Source: Armigeres subalbatus (Eukaryota; Arthropoda; Insecta; Diptera; Culicidae). Taken from it: a stretch of DNA of 64,000 nucleotides. The notes below the pieces were generated by a model. It was given only the letters and a program-made list of their open reading frames with translations. It did no database searches and had not been told where the DNA came from. A program made the translations under genes and the position numbers. Within the stretch, counting starts at the first letter, position 1; every line of letters starts with the position of its first letter. Below are positions 43,476 through 54,090 of the stretch, one piece after another. The stretch is taken from the NCBI RefSeq assembly GCF_024139115.2, contig NC_085140.1, positions 463,853,506 to 463,917,505 of the forward strand, written 5' to 3'.

Positions 43476-44392
43476 TTGTCACTAACATGCAAGATAAAAT
43501 GAACCGTAACACTTCGCTAGACCAATTAATTGGAACACCATTCATAGTGACAATAAGTCTGCTAGAAGGTTTCAAATAAGTTTGAGTTTTGGAAGCATTC
43601 GAGGAAATTTTCCATTTTCGCAAGTAAGTGGAGAAAATATCCAAACTTTTTTGCAAACTACAAATTACACGAGGGCTTCGCCCTTTGGCTGAAAGGCCCG
43701 TGTCATCTGCAAACAAAGATTTTTGACATCATGGTGGTAAATCAGGTAAGTCAGAAGTAAAAATGTTATACAATATGGGCCCCAGTATGCTGCCTTGGGG
43801 AACACCAGCTCTTACAGGTAATCTATCAGATTTAGAATTCTAATAGTTTACCTGTAGTAGTAGTAGTGAGCGATCTGATAAATAATTTTGAATCAGTTTT
43901 ATAATGTACAGAGGAAAATTAAAATTCATCAATTTTACAATCAAACCTTCATACCAAACACTGTCAAATGCTTTCTCAATATCAAGAAGAGCAATTCCAG
44001 TCGAATATCCTTCAGATTTGTCGAGTCGAATTAAACTCGTAACTCTTAATAACTGATGAGTGGTTGAATGCCCATGGCGAAAACCAAATTGCTCATCAGC
44101 AAAAATAGAATTGCCATTAATATGAACCATCATTCTATTTAAAATAATCTTTTCAAACAGTTTGCTTATTGAAGAAAATCATAAAGCATAAGTAATAGGT
44201 CTCACTTCATTCAAATTAGTTCCAAACGAAGGGTCAAAAACATTATCTTGGTTGAGAATGTCTTCGAAGCTCCGTGTAACCTGATCCTCAATTGGACTAG
44301 TGAGACCTAGACTAAAATGATGGGCACTCTCGAACTGCTGATCAAGTTTTTGAGCCTTTTCGCCATTTGTTAATAAAATTTTATTTCCCTCT
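43476..44392 (-). pseudogene. Juan-like LINE copy C, reverse transcriptase part
   Basis: Minus-strand frames read 'LLTNGEKAQKLDQQFE', 'IEDQVTRSFEDILNQDN', then after an internal deletion near 44180 'ISKLFEKIILNRMMVHING', 'LDIEKAFDSVWYEG', 'RAGVPQGSILGPILYNI' and 'FADDTGLSAKG' (catalytic ADD box), and stop matching at about 43476. Frameshifts at 43850 and 43700 and missing residues around 43580 make it inactive. Confidence 0.85.
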
Positions 44393-44396
44393 TTAA

Positions 44397-45689
44397 CCTT
44401 TTGTCTGTGCTCTGGGGTCAATATGACCCCAGGCCACTTTGAATGGCTGCCATTTTTTTAATTTTCAACCGATTCTCCTAATTTTTGGTAGTTTGGTAAA
44501 ACTCGCCGAGATCTGTCTCCTAGGTGCAAATTCACTTCAAAAATCTTGAAAATATGCGCTACAGTGTACTTTTTTCAAAAAACATACGTTGTCTGTGCTC
44601 TGGGGTCAAATTGACCCCAAATTGAAATTGCTATAACTTTTTAAATGCTTGGCCAATTTTGGGTTTTTGGGGCTGTTTCGAAAGATAATTTAATCATCTT
44701 TCAGGACGTTACCAAAGATTGACTGTAGGTGGGCGGGTACATCGCGGGGAGGGGTTTTCGTAAAAAAGGTACAAAAACAGTGATTTTCGTGCTTATTTTA
44801 CTTATATCTGAAAATCCTACCCATTTTGAACTGCACCTTTTCAAAAAGGTGATGCAGGAAGGCGTGTGCTTTGATATGAGGCATTGATTAGTTTAGAGCT
44901 TGGTCGCTAGGTGGCGGTATATTTGAATTCATTAATTTAGACTACTCAAGTAATTCCGATATATGGAATTTTCCTCATTGTAAATATTCTTATCGCACAA
45001 ATTTGAAATTTGTAAAGATGACGTCTTTAATAAAGTTCGTCTGGTGGGAATGGACTGTCATGTGACAGAATAAATAATTAGGAAATTTACAAATAGGCGG
45101 CGCTAGCGTACTTGCAATATTCTTGCATATATGAAATATTGCTTTAGCTTGAGATCCCTCATACCTACACTCAAGTTGTATTCGGCAATATTGTTCAGGA
45201 TGTCTAGCACTACAAAGCGGTGCTCAATATAATGAGTACGTCTTCCAATTTTAAATTTGTGCGATAAGAATATTTACACTGTGGAGAATTCTATATATCG
45301 GAATATCTTAAGTAGTCCAAAATAATGATTTCAAATATACCACCACCTGGCGGCCGAGCTCTAAACTTATCAACGCCTCATGCCAGAGCACATGCCTTCC
45401 TGCATAACCTTTTTAAAAAAGGTGCAGTAGGATTTTCGGATATATGTAAAATACTCATGAAAAATCACTGGTTTTATACCCTTGTTCACTAAAAACCCTC
45501 CTCGCGATGTACCACCTACAGTCAATCTTTAGTAACGATGAAAGATGAAAGATGATTAAATTATCTTTCGAAACAGCCCCAAAAATCCAAAATTGGCCAA
45601 GCATTTAAAAAGTTATAGCAATTTCAATTTGGGGTCAATTTGACCCCAGAGCACAGACAACGAAAGTTTTTTTGAGCACAGACAGAAGG
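44397..45689. mobile_element. 1.29-kb piggyBac-type fold-back MITE
   Basis: Left end CCTTTTGTCTGTGCTC, right end GAGCACAGACAGAAGG, TTAA at 44393-44396 and 45690-45693, inserted in LINE copy C. Long inverted arms (about 44588-45018 against 45237-45661) share GTCTGTGCTCTGGGGTCAAA and AATATTCTTATCGCACAAAT. The terminal GTCTGTGCTC box is present twice on each side. No coding frame. Confidence 0.88.
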
Positions 45690-45697
45690 TTAAGGTC

Positions 45698-45927
45698 ACT
45701 CCTGACAGAATCCAAGTTTCAAAGTGCTCGCGTTTTCGGGGGCACACCACTCGATACGGAAGCAACGCACAACTGTCATTTTTATTTTTATTATTTTTTA
45801 TTTTTATTTCACGCATGCTGCGACGCAGCAAAGCTGAATCAACAAAAATGACAGTTGTCCGCTGCCTCCGTATCGAGTGGTGTGCCCCCGAAAACGCGAG
45901 CACTTTGAAACTTGGATTCCGTCAGTT
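45698..45927. mobile_element. Hairpin MITE with ~85-bp near-perfect arms
   Basis: GACAGAATCCAAGTTTCAAA...ACTGTCATTTTT on the left and its complement ending TTTGAAACTTGGATTCCGTC on the right, about 96 per cent identical, around a roughly 65-bp spacer. It too sits in LINE copy C. The target duplication is not clear. Confidence 0.85.
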
Positions 45928-46625
45928 TTTTAAGAATTTTCGTTAATTTCCAAAAGGGTTATGAACTGGGATCCAACTTCGAGACATTATTCTCAAAATT
46001 GGTATTTCTCAGAATAGCGAAACGTTTTTTTTAATTTCATTTTGCAAATCTCGCCCAGTAACTTTCAAGGCAGGATCGCGAGTTCTTTGGTATTGCCTTC
46101 GCCTCACATTTTTAAGACGGATTAGTAGCGTAAGTTCGTCGTCAATAAGAATGGAGTTGAATTTAATTACGCATTTAGGAATTGCAATGCCTCTGACTTC
46201 AACAATTAAATTTGTCAAAGATACGAAAGCATGACCAATATCACTTTTGGTATCGAGAGGAATATCAACATCAAAATTCCTATCGATATACGTTTTATAT
46301 AAATCCCAATCAGCTCTATGATAATTAAAAGTAGAGCTGATTGGATTATAAATGGCTTCTTGTGAGATTTCAAACGTCACAGGAAGGTGATCAGAGTCAA
46401 AGTCAGCATGAGTTACCAATTGGCCACACAGTTGACTTGAATCCGTTAAAACCAAATCAATTGTCGAAAGATTTCGAGTGGATGAAAACAGGTTGGGCCA
46501 TTGGGATATTGAATAGTATAATATCATGCAGAACAATCTTCGAATAAAATTTTAGCCGTTGGAATTGCTTTGAGCATTATTCCCTGAACGGTGTTTGGCA
46601 TTGTAGTCACCAATTACGAAGAATT
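45928..46625 (-). pseudogene. Juan-like LINE copy C, endonuclease to linker
   Basis: The minus strand includes 'STIDLVLTDSSQLCGQLV', 'DFDSDHLPVTFEIS' and the linker 'VRRRQYQRTRDPALKV'. The upstream remainder of this copy is displaced to 52074-52400 by the insertion of copy B. Confidence 0.88.
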
Positions 46626-46906
46626 TAGATTTGTTGCGTCAGACCGCATCGTGCTTTCGTGCTGTGCGGTTCTTTCTCTCTTTGCGGAAGGAAGTTTTTA
46701 ATACTACCCGAAGCTATTTTAATTTCAACGGTGCTTCTTAGCGCTATTTGTACCCACTGATCCCGTTACGATCTTTGCAAGGACCCGTGCCTTCGTTTTA
46801 CGTTGGACCCGTTTGCGGAAGTAAAATTCCGGCAAGCGGTGGTAATCCTGCAGGGACACCGTTCTGGGAAAAAAACTCTTAGAAGGTCACGTCTCCACGC
46901 TCAGCC

Positions 46907-48230
46907 ATGAGCATTAATAAAAACAAGAGGAAGGGGGAGTCTCTGTCTCCACTTCCTTCAAAGAAACAAGGTTTCTAGACCGTCCTGCCAAAGCGCGGAA
47001 AAAATAGAAGGAAGCTGGAGAATTCAGATATTCCTTCTAACTCTAATATCGGAAATAATTCTTCTCCTATCGAACTGAGCAATCAGTTCGATTTGATTAA
47101 TGATAAAATTGAGCAAATCGAATATACCTCTAGCCCAGGTGATTCGATTCATGCGAAAAAGCAAAGGATTCCACCAATTGTGGTATCTGTTGCCGAGTTT
47201 TCTGGCTTCCGGAATGAGATTTTGAGTAACCTTCAGGGGATCAAGGTTTCATTTCAGATTGCTAGGAAGGGTGACTGTCGCGTTTTGCCGGGATCATTTG
47301 ACGATCCCAAACGTCTTCTTTAGTATTTAACTGAGAAGCGCCATAAATTCTTCACATACGACGACAAAACTGAGCGATTGTTCAAAGTCGTCTTGAAAGG
47401 TCTCCCCAGTGATGATAAATCACTGGATGAGATTAAAATTGAAATTTCTCAATTACTTGGATTTTCACCAGTCCAAGTAATTAAGATGAAAAAGAAATCC
47501 CACTCTGGTACTTCCCAGAGGGGCATTTCTCAAGAATTTTATTTAGTTCATTTTAACAAAAGTGAACTAAATAATATGAAAAGTTTGGAAAAGGCCTGTA
47601 TTATGTCCCATGTCCGTGTTACATGGGAACTCCAAAACCCCACCCAGTGCCGTAAGTGCCAAAAGTGGGGACATGGAACCAAACATTGTCACATGGATGC
47701 TAAATGCATGATTTGTGGTGGAACCTCTCACGCCAAGGACGCATGTCCTGTGAGAGAAGATTCCAATAAATTTAAATGTACAAATTGTGGGGCAATCATA
47801 AATCCAATTTCTGGGAATGCCCTTCACGCAAAAAAGTTTTGAATTCCCGTGCAAAATTGATGACGGGAAATTCCAATCGGATCCCAGATTCGACGGGTAG
47901 AAATTTTTCAACCGCTCAAATTTCGAAACCAGTTACCGGTCGAGCAATTCATACCCACCACAATTCACAAACAAATTTTGCCGCTCGTCAACGGGTAGCA
48001 AGCACTTCAGTAAATTCCAATTTTTCGAATGTACCTACGTATGCAAACATCGCTGCTGGTAGACAAAATTTCTCTTCTCAAAATGAGGTTTATACCCATG
48101 TCCCAACGGAAAATAATGGTCATGTTGCCGATTCAGGTAGCATGACTGCTTCCGATTTTGATTTTTTAACTGAACAATTGCATCACATGATTGATGCAAT
48201 GTTCAAAGCAAATACCATACCAGAAGCTGT
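46907..48230 (+). pseudogene. LINE copy B ORF1 (gag, three CCHC knuckles)
   Basis: ATG at 46907 ('MSINKNKRKGESLS'). In-frame TAG codons occur at about 46976 and 47321, and a 1-bp loss in a G-run near 47795 shifts the frame after 'KFKCTNCG'. The middle region has 'FKVVLKGLPSDDKSLDEI' and 'SQEFYLVHFNKSELNN', a PRE_C2HC-like stretch, followed by 'CRKCQKWGHGTKHC', 'CMICGGTSHAKDAC' and 'NHKSNFWEC'. The C-terminal Asn/Ser-rich tail runs to the MITE at 48234. Confidence 0.88.
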
Positions 48231-48233
48231 TCA

Positions 48234-48493
48234 CACTCACAAAAAACTCCGCATTATATTCATGAGTTTACACATGGATTTTTGCAATGGGGGTAGCGAA
48301 ATGGATTCCATATTTTCGACACATATTTTCCATGCGCCCATATGCATTGCATGTACGTTCACACATACTTTCCATGTGGGTCATAGAATCCATATGTGAA
48401 TTTGTATGCAAATAAGTATGTGCCGACGCATGATATGCATATTTCAAAATACATGGATTTTTGCCATAAAGTATGTGTCGATTTTCCTGAGTG
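48234..48493. mobile_element. 260-bp MITE with CACTCA ends in LINE copy B
   Basis: CACTCACAAAAAACTCC at the left and TTTTCCTGAGTG at the right, with CA on each side. Comparison with copy A at about 39950 (GCAGTTCAAGTTGGTATC) shows the uninterrupted site. Several ACATGGATTTTTGC and CATATGTG motifs are inverted within it. Superfamily not assigned. Confidence 0.75.
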
Positions 48494-48542
48494 CAGGTTG
48501 GTATAAAGTACACACAAAAAATTGTTATCGGACTCCGTTTTA

Positions 48543-51460
48543 ATGGATCTAAATAATTGTGTGAAAGTTCTAAATTGGAATGCCCGCTCTCTAAAGGGTA
48601 AGGAAGATGAATTATTCAACTTCCTAACAGTTCATAATGTGCATATTGCCATTATAACAGAAACTTATTTAAAGCCCGGACTCTCCATTAAAAAAAATCC
48701 AAATTATTTTATCTACAGAAATGATCGTCTTGACAGCGCCTGTGGTGGGGTCGCCATTGTCATTAATAGACGTATCAAACATAAATTATTTTCTTCGTTT
48801 GAAACCAAAGTTTTTGAAACCTTGGGAGTTTCTGTTGAAACAAATTTTGGTCAATTTTCCTTAATTGCAGCCTATTTGCCTTTTCAATGCAATGGGCAGC
48901 AAAAGAATTTGTTGAAAGCTGATCTTCAAATTCTGACTCGCAACAAATCAATATTCTTCGTAATTGGTGACTTCAATGCCAAACACCGTTCATGGAATAA
49001 TGCTCAAAGCAATTCCAACGGCAAAATTTTATTTGAAGATTGTTCTGCGAGATATTATACTATTCAATATCCCAATGGCCCTACTTGTTTTTCTTCCAGT
49101 CGAAATCCTTCTACAATTGATTTAGTTTTAACGGATTCAAGTCAGCTGTGTGGCCAATTGGTAACTCATGCTGACTTTGACTCTGATCACCTTCCTGTGA
49201 CATTTGAAATCTCACAAGAAGCCATTTATAATCCAATCAGCTCTACTTTTAATTATCATAGAGCTGATTGGGATTTATATAAAACATATATCGATAGGAA
49301 TTTGGTGTTAATATTCCTTTGGATACCAAAAGTGATATTGACAATGCGCTCGTATCTTTGACAAATTTAATTGTCGAAGCCAGAGGCATTGCAATTCCTA
49401 AATGTGAAATTAAATTCAACTCCATTATTATTGACGACGATCTTCAGCTACTGGTCCGTCTTAAAAATGTGAGGCGAAGGCAATACCAAAGAACTCGCGA
49501 TCCCGCGTTGAAAGTTATTTGGCGAGATTTGCAAAATGAAATTAAAAAACGTTTCGCTATTCTGAGAAATACCAACTTTGAGCATAATGTCTCGAAGTTG
49601 GATCCCAGTTCGAAACCCTTTTGGAAATTAACGAAAATTCTTAAAAACCTCAAAAGCCAATTCCAGCGCTTAAAGAGGGAAATAAAATTTTATTTATTTT
49701 TTATTTTATTATACCGAAAGTGATATTGACAATGCGCTCGTATCTTTGACAAATTTAATTGTCGAAGCCAGAGGCATTGCAATTCCTAAATGTAAAATTA
49801 AATTCAACTCCATTATTATTGACGACGATCTTCAGCTACTGATCCGTCTTAAAAATGTGAGGCGAAGGCAATACCAAAGAACTCGCGATCCCGCGTTGAA
49901 AGTTATTTGGCGAGTTTCGTTTCGCTATTCTGAGAAATACCAACTTTGAGCATAATGTCTCGAAGTTGGATCCCAGTTCGAAACCCTTTTGGAAATTAAT
50001 GAAAATTCTTAAAAACCTCAAAAGCCAATTCCAGCGCTTAAAGAGGGAAATAAAATTTTATTAACAAATGGCGAAAAGGCTCAAAAACTTGCTCAGCAGT
50101 TCGAGAGTGCCCATAATTTTAGTCTAGGTCTCACTAGTCCAATTGAGGATCAGGTTACACGGAGCTTCGAAGACATTCTCAATCAAGATAATGTTTTTGA
50201 CCCTTCGTTGGGAACTAATTTGGATGAAGTAAGATCTATTAATAGAAAATTTAAAAATATGAAAGCCCCGGGTGATGATGGTATTTTCTACATACTTATC
50301 AAAAAAATTCCTGAGAGCTCTTTATCCTTTTTGGTTAATTTATTTAACAAATGTTTTCAATTGGCATACTTCCCAGATAAATGGAAAAACGCCAAAGTTG
50401 TTCCAATTTTGAAGCCGGACAAAAATCCAGCTGAGGCTTCTAGTTATCGCCCAATCAGTTTGCTTTCTTCAATAAGCAAACTGTTTGAAAAGATTATTTT
50501 AAATAGAATGATGGTTCATATTAATGACAATTCTATTTTTGCTGATGAGCAATTTGGTTTTCGCCATGGGCATTCAACTACTCATCAGTTATTAAGAGTT
50601 ACGAGTTTAATTCGACTCAACAAATCTGAAGGATATTCGACTGGAGTTGCTCTTCTTGATATAGAGAAAGCTTTTGACAGTGTTTGGCATGAAGGTTTGA
50701 TTGTAAAATTGATGAATTTTAATTTTCCTCTGTACATTATTAAACTGATCCAAAATTATTTATCAGATCGCTCACTGCAGGTAAACTATCAGAATTCTAA
50801 ATCTGATAGATTACCTGTAAGAGCTGGTGTTCCCCAAGGCAGCATACTGGGGCCCATTTTGTATAACATTTTTACTTCTGACTTACCTGATTTACCACCA
50901 GGGTGTCAAAAATCTTTGTTTGCAGATGACACAGGTCTCTCAGCCAAAGGGCGTAGCCTTCGTGTCATTTGTAGTAGATTGCAAAAAAGTTTGGATATTT
51001 TCTCCACTTACTTGCAGAAATGGAAAATTTCCCCGAATGCTTCCAAAACTCAGCTTATAATTTTCCCACATAAGCCGAGAGCTTCTTATTTGAAACCTTC
51101 TAGCAGACATATTGTCACTATGAATGGGGTTCCAATTAATTGGTCTAGCGAAGCTAAATATTTAGGACTTCTGCTAGATCAAAAATTAACTTTTAAAAAT
51201 CACATTGAAGGCCTTCAAGCCAAATGTAACAAATATATTAAGTGTCTATATCCACTTATAAACAGAAAATCAAAACATTGTCTTAAGAACAAACTTTTGA
51301 TTTACAAACAAATTTTTAGACCTGCCATGTTGTATGCTGTGCCAATATGGACTAGTTGCTGCAATACCAGAAAGAAGGCACTTCAGAGTGGTATAGTACC
51401 AATGAACTTCAAAGAATTTCTAATATTGAGACATTGCAACAAATGTCCAACAAAATAATT
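48543..51460 (+). pseudogene. LINE copy B ORF2 (endonuclease plus reverse transcriptase)
   Basis: ATG at 48543 ('MDLNNCVKVLNWNARSLKG'). Endonuclease landmarks: 'NWNARS', 'ITETYLKPG', 'FVIGDFNAKHRSW', 'DSDHLPVTFE'. A frameshift near 49300 precedes the linker, which is then partly duplicated. From about 50040 to 51458 a long open frame carries the reverse transcriptase: 'KAPGDDGIFYILIKKI', 'SSYRPISLLSSISKLFE', 'ADEQFGFRHGHST', 'LLDIEKAFDSVWHEG', 'RAGVPQGSILGPILYNI', 'FADDTGLSAKG', 'KYLGLLLDQKLTFKNHI'. The catalytic Asp pair (FADD) is intact. A deletion at about 51388 shifts the C-terminus. It is the best-preserved polymerase in the window but cannot be made from one frame. Confidence 0.9.
49323..50060 (+). 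repeat. Internal tandem duplication in LINE copy B
   Basis: GTGATATTGACAATGCGCTC appears at 49331 and again at 49720, and the following ~340 bp (linker region through AAAGAGGGAAATAAAATTTT) is repeated. The junction is a T/A-rich run (49689-49712). The second copy lost about 30 bp after TTATTTGGCGAG. Confidence 0.93.
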
Positions 51461-51522
51461 TCCAATTTTAGACAAAAATCGTTGCAATCTTCTATTGCAA
51501 CGATTAACTCCTTGTACCCTTA

Positions 51523-51824
51523 TCGGGGGCCCTCCTTAGCCGTGCGGTAAGACGCGCGGCTACAAAGCAAGACCATGCTGAGGGTGGCTGGGTTCGATTC
51601 CCGGTGCCGGTCTAGGAAATTTTCGGATTGGAAATTGCCTCGACTTCCCTGGGCATAAAAGTATCATCATGCTAGCCTCATGATATACGAATGCAAAAAT
51701 GGTAACCTGGCTTAGAAACCTCGCAGTTAATAACTGTGGAAGTGCTTAGCGAACACTAAGCTGCGAGGCGGCTCTGTCCCAGTGTGGGGATGTAATGCCA
51801 ATAAGAAGAAAAAGAAAAAGAAGA
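51523..51824 (+). mobile_element. Feilai-type SINE in the 3' end of LINE copy B
   Basis: GGGGGCCCTCCTTAGCCGTG head, GGGTTCGATTCCCGG B box, tail AATGCCAATAAGAAG with AAAGAA repeats. Duplication ACCCTTA at 51516-51522 and 51825-51831. It lies downstream of the broken ORF2 C-terminus. Confidence 0.9.
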
Positions 51825-52073
51825 ACCCTTAGTATAAAATAGGTTAAGATTAGTTTAAGTTGAAATCATTGTAATTCCTACATGGTTCAATTCAACCAGA
51901 GGAAAAACTCTAACTGCCAGAGACAAAATGTATTAATAATAACTAAAAATATAACATAGCAAATAATGATGATAGTGTTAAGAAAACACGGAACACATAG
52001 TCTAAGAGATGAATGCATGTATTAGATAATTAGCAAATAGAATTAGTTAAAAAAAAAAAATAGATTTGTTGCG

Positions 52074-52400
52074 AGTTAGAATTTGAAGATCAGCTTTCAT
52101 CAAATTCTTTAGTTGACCATTGCATTGAAAAGGCTGTAGTATAATAGATTGGATGGTTATATGGTCTATTATACTACAAAGGCAAGTAGGCTGCAATGAA
52201 GGAAAATTGCCCAAAGTTTGTTTCAACAGAAACTCCCAAGGTTTCAAAAACTTTGGTTTCACACGAAGAAAATAATTTATGTTTGATACGTCTATTAATG
52301 ACAATGGCGACCCCACCACAGGCGCTGTCAAGACGATCATTTCTGTAGATAAAATAGTTTGGATCTCTTTTAATGGAGAGTCCTGGTATTAAATATGTTT
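52074..52400 (-). pseudogene. Juan-like LINE copy C, endonuclease N-terminal part
   Basis: Minus strand: 'YFIYRNDRLDSACGGVAIV'-type residues, 'ETKVFETLGVSVETNF' in part, and 'SFIAAYLP', then a 44-bp hairpin insertion at 52135-52178. It is colinear with 45928-46625 once copy B is removed. The copy is 5'-truncated near 52400. Confidence 0.85.
52135..52178. mobile_element. 44-bp perfect-arm hairpin insertion
   Basis: TGTAGTATAATAGA, a 16-bp spacer, then TCTATTATACTACA. Flanked by AAGGC at 52130-52134 and 52179-52183. The empty site GAAAAGGCAAGTAGGC is readable in the complement of the other LINE copies. Confidence 0.85.
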
Positions 52401-52509
52401 GAGTTACAATGGCAATGTGGCAATATCCTACATAATTTTAGATCTAGTTTTGTTACGGACATCTTAATGACGGTAAATATGAGGGAAACCACAAAAGGCG
52501 TTTTGCATC

Positions 52510-52528
52510 GGGGGGGGGGGGGGGGGGG
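52510..52528. repeat. Run of 19 G residues
   Basis: An uninterrupted guanine run followed by CG and T-rich sequence, next to (TA)n at 52551-52560. It could form a G-quadruplex or be an assembly-sensitive homopolymer. Confidence 0.9.
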
Positions 52529-52561
52529 CGTTTTTGGGCCTCTTCCCCTATATATATATTA

Positions 52562-53240
52562 AATGTCTATCTATATCCACTTATAAACTAAAAATCAAAA
52601 CATTGTCTTAAGAACAAACTTTTGATTTACAAACAAATTTTTAGACCAGCCATGTTGTATGCTGTATATACGGACTATGCCTATACGGTATGCCAATACG
52701 GACTAGTTGCTGCAATACCAGAAAGAAGGCACTCCAGAGGATTCAAAATAAAATTTGAAAATGATTCTGTTACCTCCGTGGTATAGTACCAATGAACTTC
52801 ATAGAATTCCTAATATTGCAACAAATGTCCAACAAAATAATTTCCAATTTTAGACAAAAATCGTTGCAATCTTCTATGCAACGATTAGCTCCTTGTACCT
52901 TAGTATAAATTAGGTTAAGTTTAGTTTAAGTTGAAAACAATGTAATTCTTACATGGTTCAATTCAACCAAAGGAAAAATCCTAACTGCCAGAGGCAATTG
53001 AAATGTATTAATAATAACATAAAATGTAACATATCAAATAAGGATGATAGTGTTAAGAAAACGCGGAACACCTAGTCTAAGAGATGAATACTCGCTTAGC
53101 GCAATCAACAGAATAACATGAAAGCTTTTGATTGCAGTACTCAAATTAATTCATAAAAAAATGTTACTTAGGTCCTTTTGAAAAGTTAAGTGAGAAACAT
53201 GTATTAGATAATTAGCAAATAAAATTAGTTAAAAAAAAAG
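52562..53240 (+). pseudogene. Juan-like LINE copy E, 3' end only
   Basis: Contains the last part of ORF2 (frames matching 'CLYPLINRKSKHCLKNKLL' and 'LLIYKQIFRPAMLYAV' regions of copy B) with a 24-bp local duplication (TACGGACTATGCCTATACGG), the sequence around GGTATAGTACCAATGAACTTC that copy B lost, the 3' UTR, and an A-run at 53231-53239. A MITE is inserted at about 53095-53197. Confidence 0.88.
53095..53197. mobile_element. ATTCTCGC-ended MITE, copy 2, shortened
   Basis: CTCGCTTAGCGCAATCAAC to TGAAAAGTTAAGTGAGAA matches the right arm and spacer of 19141-19300. Copy B's uninterrupted sequence GAGATGAATGCATGTATTAG marks the insertion point in the LINE 3' UTR. Confidence 0.75.
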
Positions 53241-53694
53241 AACTTTACCGATTTTCGATTTTCTTCATACATTTTTTGAGGAAAGATTTTATCAGTATTA
53301 TATTGATTATGGCTCGTAGACCGTAAACCTCATTGATTAAGGTTCAGGTTATTGTCCTACCATAGATATGTAATGTTCATAGAATTAAGAGTCTTAGGAA
53401 TTTACGTAACGCTTAAAAAAACGTTGTTTTTAAGAACCCACCACCCCTCGTAACAATCTGTAACCATTTTCAGAACTTCCCCACCTCTATGCGTAACGCG
53501 TAATAAATGCTGTCCTAGTTCTGGTAGAATTTGAAGCCCGGCACAATAAATTATTATGTTCTATGTATTTTCTATGCTATTTTAAAGAAAATAATTATTT
53601 TTTTTAAATTAAAATATGTTTTCTCTATGGAATTAACTTGTTACGCGTAACAGTATTTTGAACGACCCCCACCCTCCTCTGATCCTCCATGTTT
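53241..53694. other. Unassigned, with ACGTAACGC MITE remnants
   Basis: AATTTACGTAACGC at 53401 and TGCGTAACGCGTAATAAATG at 53490 look like the arms of a degraded element of the 28750 type; GTTACGCGTAACAG at 53641 is another end. No gene seen. Confidence 0.4.
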
Positions 53695-54090
53695 TTGCCT
53701 TTCTCGTACAACAAAGTTGTACCGAAAGGCTATCATTTCACTCCGAAAACGCACTTTTTATAGAAGCCTCTGAGACCCATAGTGTTATATACCAATCGAC
53801 TCAGCTCGACGAACTGAGCACATGTCTGTCTGTCCGTGTGTATGTATGTGTGTATGTGTGTGCACAAAATCCAAAGAAAACATTAGACAACTTTTCGTAT
53901 AGTAATCCTTAACCGATTTTCTCGCAACAAGTTTTATTCGACAGAGGACAAAGCCTTGTTGATCACTATTGAATTTGATAACGATCGGTCATTGCGTTTA
54001 AAAGTTATGAAGAAAATGGTACACCGAACCATATAGGCCCCATATAAGGTTGGTGACTTAACTAATTGCGAGAAAGGCATCACCAATCTG
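53695..54090 (-). mobile_element. GCCTTTCTCG-ended MITE, copy 2
   Basis: GCCTTTCTCGTACAAC at 53698 and GCGAGAAAGGCATCACC at about 54068, with a (TGTG/TATG)n microsatellite at 53838-53864. Inverse orientation to 8728-9150; identity is high over most of the length. Confidence 0.8.

Larger units (their letters stand above)
46639..52060 (+). mobile_element. Juan-like LINE copy B, near full length, inserted into copy C
   Basis: Bounded by the perfect 13-bp duplication TAGATTTGTTGCG (46626-46638 and 52061-52073), starting TCAGACCGCATCG and ending in an A-run at 52049-52060. Order: 5' UTR 46639-46906, ORF1 46907-48230, ORF2 from 48543, 3' UTR with a Feilai insert. Secondary changes: a 260-bp MITE, a tandem duplication of about 390 bp, a 43-bp-scale deletion near 51388, several stops. 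Jockey clade; closest to the Juan family of Aedes by recollection. Confidence 0.92.
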
